Source of the DNA: Syntrophomonadaceae bacterium
GTDB taxonomy: Bacteria; Bacillota; Syntrophomonadia; Syntrophomonadales; Syntrophomonadaceae
NCBI GenBank assembly: GCA_012840625.1
Contig: DUSB01000001.1
Location: 1-5,115 of the forward strand
Reading direction: 5' to 3'
DNA: 5,115 nucleotides
The notes below the pieces were generated by a model that was not told where the DNA came from, did no database searches, and worked only from the letters and a program-made list of their open reading frames with translations. The translations under genes and the position numbers were made by a program. Below are positions 1-5,115 of this stretch, piece by piece. Positions within the stretch are counted from its first letter, which is position 1. Every line of letters starts with the position of its first letter.

Positions 1-229
1 CCATGGGATAAGCTATGGAAAGCTGCACTTTGGAAATGGCAAAAATCCATACCACTGCGGAGAGGGTATAGAGTAATAAACCCGCAAGTATATGTAAGTT
101 AGTAAAATATTTAAGCAACAAGGTAAAGAAACTCAGACCAGTAGCAACCTGTAAGGTGCCTAATTTCATCATCACCTGTCCACAGGAACCCAGTATGATC
201 GAGATAAAAACTAAAATATAGGGATGCAT
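1..229 (-). CDS. SMR/EamA-like small membrane transporter, ArnE-type (partial)
   Basis: This reading frame starts at ATG 229-227 and runs off the left edge after 76 codons with no stop. The family's usual length is about 110-130 residues, so roughly the last third is missing. Hydrophobic helices are visible at about residues 4-21, 32-42 and 47-65. GQVMMKLG (17-24) at the end of helix 1 and the segment ending LSIAYPM (70-76) are typical of small four-helix transporters related to ArnE/ArnF and EmrE. The helix-1 glutamate used by EmrE for proton/drug exchange appears to be replaced (GSCGQ, 14-18), as in ArnE-like proteins. That favours a lipid-linked sugar flippase role over drug export. A GGAGGAG ribosome site lies at 248-242 with a rather long 12-nt spacer; no closer in-frame start exists. 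It follows the prenyltransferase gene by 48 bp in the same direction, so it is probably co-transcribed. The family assignment is fairly sure; the substrate is inferred. Confidence 0.8.
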   Translation of the reverse strand, partial: MHPYILVFISIILGSCGQVMMKLGTLQVATGLSFFTLLLKYFTNLHILAGLLLYTLSAVVWIFAISKVQLSIAYPM

Positions 230-277
230 ATGTCTTCTTGTCTCCTCCCGTTCAAAACGCATGCCAATTCATTTTTC

Positions 278-1150
278 CTAGAAAAACATCAGAATCACTA
301 TTAATAAAACCGTATATAACAGCACCGTTATCAGAATAGGTTTATCTTGCAACAGTATTTCATCCGGCTGCCCCCCTTTGTTTTCAATGTGAATCAAATA
401 CAGGTAACGAAATATGCCATAAATAACCAGGGGAATGGTCCACATTAAATTCAAAGTACGGCCAGAAGTAAAGGTAAACAGAGCATAAGTTATTATAGTG
501 GCAGTAGCCACTATGCTGTTCATTTCATCCAGCAGTCGGGTAGAATAGGAGTCCAGAACCACCCGATAATCACCTTCCATATACCCAGCCTGCTCCACCA
601 GGGTTAATTCATGACGCCGTTTACTGATAGCCAGAAATAAGGCTAGAAGCATGGTACAAAGAATAAACCAGGGAGTCATAGGAACCTCGATTACATATGC
701 ACCCCCTACGGCTCGCAATACAAAACCGGTGGCAATTACCATTACATCTATAATGACAAGATTTTTTAAATAAAAAGAATAAGCAACATTTAAAATAAAG
801 TATAAAGTTAAAATTAACCCAAAGCTGATATTAATATAGTAACTCGCCACCAGTGCAGCCACCAGTATTATGCTGCCGGCACTTACCGCTGTAGCCGGAG
901 ACAGATCACCAGAAGCCAAGGGACGGTTTTTCTTGCTGGGGTGCTGTCGGTCCAGCTCCAGATCTACCAAATCGTTCAAGATATAAACAACTCCGGAAAC
1001 CAAAGAAAAAAGTATAAATCCGGCTATAGCTAAATAAACCATGTTGATGTTTATAGCAGGAATAGTAAAGATAAGAGCGGCAAATACCAGCAAATTTTTG
1101 GTCCATTGTTTGGGGCGTAGTTCCTTGATAAGTAGCAAGATATATTTCAT
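278..1150 (-). CDS. UbiA-family prenyltransferase, decaprenyl-phosphate phosphoribosyltransferase type
   Basis: A 290-residue integral membrane protein with about nine predicted helices, the usual size for the UbiA superfamily. The N-terminus carries RPKQWTKNLLVFA (12-24), a signature of the branch that transfers phosphoribose from PRPP to polyprenyl phosphate (mycobacterial Rv3806c type). The first Asp-rich motif is N59-D60-xx-D63-xxx-D67 followed by HPSKKNRP (70-77), which binds Mg2+ and pyrophosphate. The second conserved loop is YSFYLKN (124-130) with D135 and LRAVGGA (145-151), and ISKRRHEL (175-182) follows. Other UbiA members use aromatic acceptors in quinone, heme or chlorophyll synthesis, but these motifs and the glycosyltransferase and flippase neighbours favour a lipid-linked sugar product at the cytoplasmic membrane face. 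The ATG directly abuts the TAA of the preceding gene (TAAATG), and its AGGAG site lies inside that gene with a 7-nt spacer, suggesting translational coupling. The stop is TAG. Family sure; exact donor and acceptor inferred. Confidence 0.87.
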   Translation of the reverse strand: MKYILLLIKELRPKQWTKNLLVFAALIFTIPAININMVYLAIAGFILFSLVSGVVYILNDLVDLELDRQHPSKKNRPLASGDLSPATAVSAGSIILVAALVASYYINISFGLILTLYFILNVAYSFYLKNLVIIDVMVIATGFVLRAVGGAYVIEVPMTPWFILCTMLLALFLAISKRRHELTLVEQAGYMEGDYRVVLDSYSTRLLDEMNSIVATATIITYALFTFTSGRTLNLMWTIPLVIYGIFRYLYLIHIENKGGQPDEILLQDKPILITVLLYTVLLIVILMFF

Positions 1151-2482
1151 TTAATCGCTCCTCTGTAAACCCTCAGCAGTTTCTTGCCCGATTATAAACA
1201 GACAGAGGGCAAAAAGGAAAAGCAAAGGATAATTATACCGGGCCTGCCCTTCGAAAACAAGGTAAACGGCCAGGAAAAAAGCGGTATTGAGACTGGGTAT
1301 AAGGATAAGATCACTGAGCTGCCTGCGGGTAAACAGCCCCAGCAAAAGAGGTTTAATATTTATCAGCAGATACAGAATTCCCGCCGAACAGAGGATGTAA
1401 ACCAGGATGTCAGCCGCAGCATAAAAAGTGTTTAATTTACGCTGAAAGCGTACCGGGTCTTCCTGGGCAGCTGGAGCCATTTCATTCATAGTCCAAGCCT
1501 CGATATCCCAGGCTCCGGAAAAAAAGGTCTGCTTGATGCGCAATAAACTCAAGCGGGCAAAGTCACCGGGATTATCCTTAATCCATTGCTGGGCAGCAGA
1601 TTTTAGAATCTTATCTAAATGGGGAGCTAATTTCTCATTACCCTGATTTTTCACCAGTTCAGCATCAATTTGTTTTTTCAGCTGTGGAGAGGCCGGAACA
1701 TCCCTTAAATCCATCCAGCCCCCAGTAACATTGGCATCGTTGTTATTTATATACAGCACATAACCGGAGTTATAGGATACAGGAATAAAACTTCCAAATT
1801 TATTAAAGTTACGCACAGTCCAGGGGGAAACCACCGCTGTCATAAGCACAGCGACAGTAAGCACTAAAACCAGAGTTTCCCGCCCATCCTTGTTTTTCAA
1901 CCATATATACAGACCAACCACCAGGGGATAGGCCAGGAAGAATGGTTTCGTCAGAGCTGCCAGGCCTATACTGATACCCAGCAAGGGATAGCGGATCCAG
2001 TTATTAAAAGAGTATAGCTGTAGAAAAATAATGAGTGCAAAAAGAAAGGTGAAAAATACTTCCGTACCCACCACGTTATTATAGGCAATAAAATTAGGGA
2101 GCAAAGCTACCAGGGTATAGGCTCCATAAACCACTACCTGGTGTGAACTCAGTTTTCTAAAGATCAGAAACACAAGGGGCAGCGAGAGAATAGATACTAT
2201 ACAGTTAAAAAGCTTGGCGGTATGAACCAGGTCATTTCCTACCAGCAGAAAAAAAATGCCCAGAGCAGTAGGATAGCCCATACCCTGCCAGGCCACTGGC
2301 TGTCCCCACAGGCTATGCCCTTTATGATTATAAATATTGCTGGCAATTTCATGGTAAGTATTGAAATCAGACATCTGTACAGTGGGTATATGATTAATAA
2401 ACCAGAAACGAGCAGCAATAGCTATCCCGGTTATAACTATTAAATATCCCCAGCGCAGATATAATTTGTTTTTACCCGCCAC
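1151..2482 (-). CDS. GT-C membrane glycosyltransferase, ArnT/GT39-like
   Basis: A 443-residue multi-spanning protein of the GT-C fold that uses polyprenyl-phosphate-linked sugars as donors on the outer face of the membrane. Helix 1 spans about 13-30 and is followed by the first external loop with SDFNTYHEIA (38-47); D39 is the candidate catalytic Asp. GMGYP (67-71), the GTEVFF element (139-144), LTKP (177-180) and PWTVRNFNKFG (220-230), then GYVLYINNN (240-248), match the ArnT/PMT-like pattern. A soluble stretch at about 246-350 is likely an external loop, and GQARYNYPL lies near the C-terminus. It is shorter than ArnT (about 550 residues) because of a reduced C-terminal part. The start is GTG 2482-2480 with GGGGGAG at 2499-2493 and a 10-nt spacer. 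It is the first gene of the minus-strand operon, abutting the prenyltransferase gene. The acceptor (wall polymer, protein or lipid) cannot be read from the sequence. Confidence 0.8.
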   Translation of the reverse strand: MAGKNKLYLRWGYLIVITGIAIAARFWFINHIPTVQMSDFNTYHEIASNIYNHKGHSLWGQPVAWQGMGYPTALGIFFLLVGNDLVHTAKLFNCIVSILSLPLVFLIFRKLSSHQVVVYGAYTLVALLPNFIAYNNVVGTEVFFTFLFALIIFLQLYSFNNWIRYPLLGISIGLAALTKPFFLAYPLVVGLYIWLKNKDGRETLVLVLTVAVLMTAVVSPWTVRNFNKFGSFIPVSYNSGYVLYINNNDANVTGGWMDLRDVPASPQLKKQIDAELVKNQGNEKLAPHLDKILKSAAQQWIKDNPGDFARLSLLRIKQTFFSGAWDIEAWTMNEMAPAAQEDPVRFQRKLNTFYAAADILVYILCSAGILYLLINIKPLLLGLFTRRQLSDLILIPSLNTAFFLAVYLVFEGQARYNYPLLFLFALCLFIIGQETAEGLQRSD

Positions 2483-2546
2483 GATTAAATTTCTCCCCCA
2501 TACTGGTATTTAATGCCCCAATAAGCCCTGAAATGATATCTTTTTA

Positions 2547-2560
2547 ATTGCTTAAGCAAT
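2547..2560. promoter_or_regulatory. Perfect 14-bp palindrome in operon leader, candidate operator
   Basis: ATTGCTTAAGCAAT is a perfect two-fold symmetric sequence. It begins about 5 bp downstream of the inferred transcription start of the glycosyltransferase operon, a place where repressors commonly bind. It has no loop, so it suits a DNA-binding dimer better than an RNA hairpin. No T-run follows on the minus strand, so it is not a terminator for that strand. The regulator is unknown. Confidence 0.4.
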
Positions 2561-2571
2561 CACATGTAGGC

Positions 2572-2580
2572 ATTATACCA
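2572..2580 (-). promoter_or_regulatory. Extended -10 promoter for the membrane operon
   Basis: The minus strand reads TGGTATAAT: a perfect TATAAT (2577-2572) with the TGN extension. No good -35 stands 16-18 bp upstream (the hexamer there is TTTTTT), so the extension probably compensates. Transcription would start near 2565, giving a leader of about 83 nt before the GTG at 2482. Confidence 0.5.
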
Positions 2581-2587
2581 CTCCTAC

Positions 2588-2604
2588 CTGCTGTAAAAAA
2601 GCAG
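2588..2604. repeat. Short inverted repeat CTGCT-N7-AGCAG
   Basis: Five-base arms separated by seven bases, just upstream of the -10 box of the membrane operon, in its spacer/-35 area. This could be a second protein-binding site, but arms this short may arise by chance. Confidence 0.2.
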
Positions 2605-2620
2605 CGGATGTCAAAGAAAG

Positions 2621-2649
2621 AATATACCAGCAAAGCATTAAAAGGCTAA
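2621..2649 (-). promoter_or_regulatory. Possible second upstream promoter for the membrane operon
   Basis: The minus strand reads TGGTATATT at 2629-2621, an extended -10 with 5 of 6 consensus bases. TTAGCC (2649-2644) stands 17 bp upstream as a weak -35 with 3 of 6 matches. It lies in tandem about 49 bp upstream of the TGGTATAAT box. Supported by pattern only. Confidence 0.3.
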
Positions 2650-2697
2650 AATTATAATGCTGAAAACAGGAAGTGAAATGCAAATACGGCATATTGC

Positions 2698-2726
2698 TTG
2701 CAATTCAAATATCTAAATGCTATATT
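2698..2726 (+). promoter_or_regulatory. rpsT promoter
   Basis: TTGCAA (2698-2703) and TATATT (2721-2726) are separated by exactly 17 bp, and TGC directly before the -10 supplies the extended TGN element. The -35 matches 4 of 6 and the -10 matches 5 of 6 housekeeping consensus bases. Transcription would start near 2733, leaving a leader of about 33 nt with the ribosome site in it. Confidence 0.6.
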
Positions 2727-2752
2727 ATTTTTGTTAGTTTTGGAAAATTTCG

Positions 2753-2758
2753 AGGAGG
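2753..2758 (+). promoter_or_regulatory. Strong ribosome binding site deciding the rpsT start
   Basis: AGGAGG sits 7 nt before GTG 2766. It fixes the start there, not at the in-frame ATG at 2673, which would add 31 residues unlike any S20 protein, lies upstream of the promoter, and lacks its own site. Confidence 0.85.
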
Positions 2759-2765
2759 TGAGAAG

Positions 2766-3041
2766 GTGGCAAAAAGCAAATCACCTGAGAAAAGAGCACG
2801 AATTGCTGAAAAAAACCGTCTCAGAAACAAGGCTTATAAAACTCGTTTAAAATCATCCATCAAGGAATTTGAAACCGCAGTTAATAATAATGATGTTGAT
2901 GCTGCCCGTGAGAAGCTGACCCAGGCATTTACCATCATTGATAAAAATGTGGCCAAAGGCATCCTACATAAAAAGAATGCTGCCCATAAAAAATCGATTC
3001 TGGCTAAAAAATTTAATGCTATGTCTGAGATGGCAGAATAA
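2766..3041 (+). CDS. rpsT: 30S ribosomal protein S20
   Basis: A 91-residue, lysine- and alanine-rich protein, the normal S20 length. It binds 16S rRNA in the body of the small subunit and helps early assembly. The N-terminal half carries the basic pattern SPEKRARIAEKNRLRNKAYK (6-25) followed by LKSSIKEFE (29-37). The C-terminal helix carries the DKNVAKGILHKKNAAHKKS stretch (59-77) and LAKK (79-82), all characteristic of S20. The start codon is GTG with a perfect AGGAGG site 7 nt upstream. It is transcribed alone, away from the membrane operon and towards holA, and ends at a hairpin terminator 21 bp past the stop. The tail-to-tail arrangement with holA also occurs in Bacillus, which supports both calls. 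S20 translation is self-controlled in E. coli; nothing in this short leader shows that here. Confidence 0.97.
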   Translation: MAKSKSPEKRARIAEKNRLRNKAYKTRLKSSIKEFETAVNNNDVDAAREKLTQAFTIIDKNVAKGILHKKNAAHKKSILAKKFNAMSEMAE

Positions 3042-3062
3042 TATTAAATAGATTACCCAGCT

Positions 3063-3098
3063 AAAAAGGCGCAGTTGATAACAGCCGCGCTTTTTTTA
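3063..3098 (+). terminator. rpsT terminator, probably bidirectional with holA
   Basis: GCGC (3069-3072) pairs with GCGC (3087-3090). The stem is extended by a G-T pair and by A63-A67 against T92-T96, with a small inner GTT/AAC stem in the loop. A run of seven T follows on the plus strand. The minus strand ends the same stem with five T, so it can also stop holA transcription, whose stop codon lies about 20 bp away. Confidence 0.75.
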
Positions 3099-3116
3099 TT
3101 CAGCCTATGAACGGCT

Positions 3117-4091
3117 TTAATGGGAGCAAACCTCAATAATAAAAGCCTCTATCAATTGGCGCTGATCTCTGGACTGGCTTTTAAAACTGATATCAATCTG
3201 CAGCAAACGCTGGAAAACAAAGCGTATTTCCTCAGAACTAAATTTTTCCCCTAACTGATGCATCTTCTTTATAACAAAAGGCTTATACCCTAGCATGGAT
3301 TCAATCTGCTGCAGCGAATACCCCCGTTCATGATAGAATTTCACCCTGGCCATAAGGATAAACTGCCCTCTTATCATGGCGGTCATCATCAAATAGGGTA
3401 CCCCCTGCTCCTCTAACTGATGGAAGGTTTGAATGCCCGCTTTAGTATTACGCTGCAGACAGGCATCACTTAACTTGAACACCTTGATCTCTTCCATGTT
3501 ATCCAATTCTGCTTCCAGATGCTGTGTCTGTATTACCTGGATCCCCTGCAGAGAAAACTTGTCCAGCATATTGCTTAGGTAATATAAATCCTGCTTTGCA
3601 GCTACCATCTGTTTTATCACCGCCGGGGATGCTTTTAATCCCCGCTGCTTACAGGCATTGCTGAGCCATTTCTCTTTTTCGGTCCCAGTAAGGGCCGGCA
3701 CTTTGATAAGCTGACAGTGCTGCTTTAATAAACGCGCGATGGGATTTTTGGCCTGATAATCCCGGCTGCTGATAATCACGTACTGTCCTTCATGGGGACG
3801 GGAAAAATAATCCTTCCAGACTGCTTCAACCGCCTGCTTTTGTTTAGCTTTGCGATCGCTTTTCTCTAACCAGTATGGATTACGGATAATAATGACCCGG
3901 GCCAGAGAAAAAAGGGGACTAAATTCCAATATTTCCCCCAGATCAGCCGCAGACAGCTCATTAGCATCAATCGACAGACGCTGGGCTTCTTCACCCGCCT
4001 GAATCCCGGCAACAATTGTTTCAATTTTTTCATCAAGCAAATAGGGATCCTGACCCCAAATAAAATAATGTCCCGTATGGATCAAATCCAC
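3117..4091 (-). CDS. holA: DNA polymerase III delta subunit (clamp loader)
   Basis: A 324-residue protein matching the usual HolA/YqeN length. Delta is the clamp-loader subunit that opens the sliding clamp so that it can be loaded onto primed DNA. The N-terminal AAA+-like domain starts with YFIWGQDPYLLDEKI (9-23), a family hallmark, followed by strands such as ARVIIIRNPYWLEK (64-77) and QYVIISSRD (103-111). No Walker A motif is seen, as expected because delta does not hydrolyse ATP. The middle domain contains EEIKVFKLSDA (200-210), equivalent to the conserved N-x-F-x-L-x-DA stretch. The C-terminal collar domain contains MLGYKPFVIKKMHQL (266-280) and LLQIDISFKSQSRDQR (296-311). The start is GTG 4091-4089 with AGGA (4103-4100) 8 nt upstream. 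It converges on rpsT. The comEC gene often found just upstream of holA in Firmicutes is absent here; a divergent oxidoreductase takes its place. Confidence 0.95.
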   Translation of the reverse strand: MDLIHTGHYFIWGQDPYLLDEKIETIVAGIQAGEEAQRLSIDANELSAADLGEILEFSPLFSLARVIIIRNPYWLEKSDRKAKQKQAVEAVWKDYFSRPHEGQYVIISSRDYQAKNPIARLLKQHCQLIKVPALTGTEKEKWLSNACKQRGLKASPAVIKQMVAAKQDLYYLSNMLDKFSLQGIQVIQTQHLEAELDNMEEIKVFKLSDACLQRNTKAGIQTFHQLEEQGVPYLMMTAMIRGQFILMARVKFYHERGYSLQQIESMLGYKPFVIKKMHQLGEKFSSEEIRFVFQRLLQIDISFKSQSRDQRQLIEAFIIEVCSH

Positions 4092-4120
4092 ACCCCTTTT
4101 CCTGGCAATCTATCTATCAA

Positions 4121-4134
4121 TATATACCATTATA
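4121..4134 (-). promoter_or_regulatory. Candidate holA promoter -10 region
   Basis: The minus strand reads TATAAT at 4134-4129, and overlapping it TGGTATATA at 4129-4121, an extended -10. Neither has a convincing -35 at 16-18 bp. Either would give a leader of about 20-30 nt before the GTG of holA. Confidence 0.35.
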
Positions 4135-4169
4135 CATGAGGGAAAACACCATGGTGGAATGAACATTTA

Positions 4170-4178
4170 TGGTATAAT
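4170..4178 (+). promoter_or_regulatory. Extended -10 promoter for the FAD oxidoreductase gene
   Basis: TGGTATAAT is a perfect -10 with TGN extension; no clear -35 precedes it at 17 bp. Transcription would start near 4185, giving a leader of about 56 nt. GAGGGGG (4227-4233) then provides a ribosome site 7 nt before ATG 4241. Confidence 0.55.
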
Positions 4179-4240
4179 TTGAAAGCGGTTAAGCAAAGAA
4201 TTTTTTCAAAATGTACGCATTCGATAGAGGGGGTATTTTG

Positions 4241-5115
4241 ATGGCTGAACATTTTGATGTAATTATTATTGGTGCAGGTCCAGCCGGTATTTTTGCCGCC
4301 CGTGAGCTCAGTCTGCACAGTCAATATAAAATACTTATGCTGGAAAAAGGCAGCGAAGTTGATAAGCGCAGCTGCCCGATGATTGATAAGGGTGCTGATC
4401 ACTGCCTGCAATGCAAATGCTGCTCAATTATGAGCGGTTGGGGCGGAGCAGGTGCCTTTTCAGATGGCAAGTTAACCCTGACCACTGAATTCGGCGGTTG
4501 GCTGTCCTCCTATTGCAGCAGAGAAGAACTGGAGGCTCTTATTAGCTATGTAGACAGCGTTTATGTAGAGCATGGCGCACCGGATCGTGTTTTTGGCAAC
4601 GATGCTGACGACTTTCTCCATTTCAGCCATCGTATAGCCCGGGCTAATTTGAAACTACTGCCGGCTCGCATCCGCCATATGGGAACAGATAATACCTTGA
4701 AAGTACTGCAAAGCATGCGTGCGGAATTGAAAAACAAGCTTACAGTACGGACCGGCGAATATGTAGAGGAAATCATGGTGGAAAATGGCCATGCTGTCGG
4801 CGTACGCACCCGGAACGGTGTTTTCTATGCGGAACAGATCATCTGCGCACCAGGAAGGGATGGAGCACAGTGGTTCTCAGAACAAGCGCAAGCCTTAGAT
4901 CTTCCTCTGACCAATAATCAGATTGATATTGGGATACGGGTAGAATTACCTGCTCCAGTAATGCAGGAATTTACCGATAAAGTCTGGGAACCCAAGATTG
5001 TTTTTAATACCAGCGAGTTTGATGATCTGGTACGTACTTTTTGTGTCAACCCCAATGGACATGTAGTCATGGAAAACACCAACGGCGTAGTGACCGTAAA
5101 TGGACACTCTTATGC
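4241..5115 (+). CDS. FAD-dependent oxidoreductase, COG2509 type (partial)
   Basis: An open frame from ATG 4241 continues uninterrupted for 291 codons to the right edge, so the C-terminus is missing; full-length relatives are around 450-550 residues. The N-terminus has a Rossmann dinucleotide fold, VIIIGAGPAG (7-16), with the E35 of LEKG as the ribose-binding acid. Next comes a cysteine cluster, C45-P, C55, C58, C60 and C61, leading into SGWGGAGAFSDGKLTL (65-80). This combination is typical of the poorly characterised FAD-dependent dehydrogenases of COG2509. CAPGRDGAQW near residues 203-212 fits the second FAD-contacting strand common in this fold. The substrate is unknown; the protein is probably cytosolic, as no signal peptide or membrane helix is seen. 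It has its own promoter and strong ribosome site and is transcribed away from holA, so no operon partner is visible. Confidence 0.85.
   Translation, partial: MAEHFDVIIIGAGPAGIFAARELSLHSQYKILMLEKGSEVDKRSCPMIDKGADHCLQCKCCSIMSGWGGAGAFSDGKLTLTTEFGGWLSSYCSREELEALISYVDSVYVEHGAPDRVFGNDADDFLHFSHRIARANLKLLPARIRHMGTDNTLKVLQSMRAELKNKLTVRTGEYVEEIMVENGHAVGVRTRNGVFYAEQIICAPGRDGAQWFSEQAQALDLPLTNNQIDIGIRVELPAPVMQEFTDKVWEPKIVFNTSEFDDLVRTFCVNPNGHVVMENTNGVVTVNGHSY

Noticed and set aside
906..1106. Minus-strand open frame of 66 codons
   Set aside because: It is a shifted frame inside the prenyltransferase gene, over its conserved Asp-rich motif region.
1184..1435. Plus-strand open frame of 83 codons
   Set aside because: It lies wholly antisense to the 3' end of the glycosyltransferase gene, with hydrophilic low-information sequence and no family features.
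2222..2443. Plus-strand open frame of 73 codons
   Set aside because: It is antisense to the well-supported N-terminal part of the glycosyltransferase and resembles no known protein.
2609..2614. Perfect TTGACA (minus strand) upstream of the membrane operon
   Set aside because: It stands 31 bp from TATAAT 2577-2572, too far for a normal promoter, and no -10 lies 16-18 bp downstream of it.
2673..2765. N-terminal extension of rpsT from an in-frame ATG at 2673
   Set aside because: The 31 extra residues are unlike S20, the ATG lies upstream of the likely promoter and has no ribosome site, whereas GTG 2766 has a perfect AGGAGG at 7 nt.
3102..3116. AGCC-N7-GGCT inverted repeat just after the holA stop
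   Set aside because: The four-base stem has no T-run behind it on the minus strand, so it is too weak to call as a separate terminator.
4130..4411. Minus-strand open frame of 93 codons
   Set aside because: It spans the divergent promoter region and the antisense of the FAD-binding motif of the oxidoreductase.
4561..4809. Minus-strand open frame of 82 codons
   Set aside because: It is antisense to the oxidoreductase frame, which stays open with sensible protein features throughout.

Overview
The window looks like a chromosomal piece from a low-to-mid-GC Gram-positive bacterium of the Firmicutes/Clostridia type, possibly close to Syntrophomonadaceae. The lineage is inferred from gene content, strong AGGAGG-type ribosome sites, GTG starts and the tail-to-tail rpsT/holA pair that is also found in Bacillus. 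It was not tested by a search. There are six protein genes, two of them cut by the window edges. I see no RNA gene, CRISPR array, insertion sequence or prophage.

Positions 1-2482 (minus strand, read right to left) hold a compact three-gene membrane operon. It starts with a GT-C/ArnT-like glycosyltransferase. Next comes a UbiA-superfamily prenyltransferase of the decaprenyl-phosphate phosphoribosyltransferase type. Last is the start of a small SMR/ArnE-like four-helix transporter that runs off the left edge. Together they suggest making a polyprenyl-phosphate-linked sugar (possibly a pentose), flipping it across the membrane, and transferring the sugar outside. That pathway reading is inference.

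Positions 2483-2765 are the divergent control region. It holds extended -10 promoters for the membrane operon, a perfect 14-bp palindrome in that operon's leader, and a good promoter plus strong ribosome site for rpsT (ribosomal protein S20) on the plus strand. rpsT (2766-3041) ends in a hairpin terminator that probably also serves the convergent holA (3117-4091, minus), the delta subunit of the DNA polymerase III clamp loader.

Positions 4092-4240 are a second divergent control region. From 4241 to the right edge runs an intact but truncated plus-strand gene for a COG2509-type FAD-dependent oxidoreductase with a cysteine cluster near its N-terminus. rpsT and holA are housekeeping genes. The membrane operon is the part of most biological interest.
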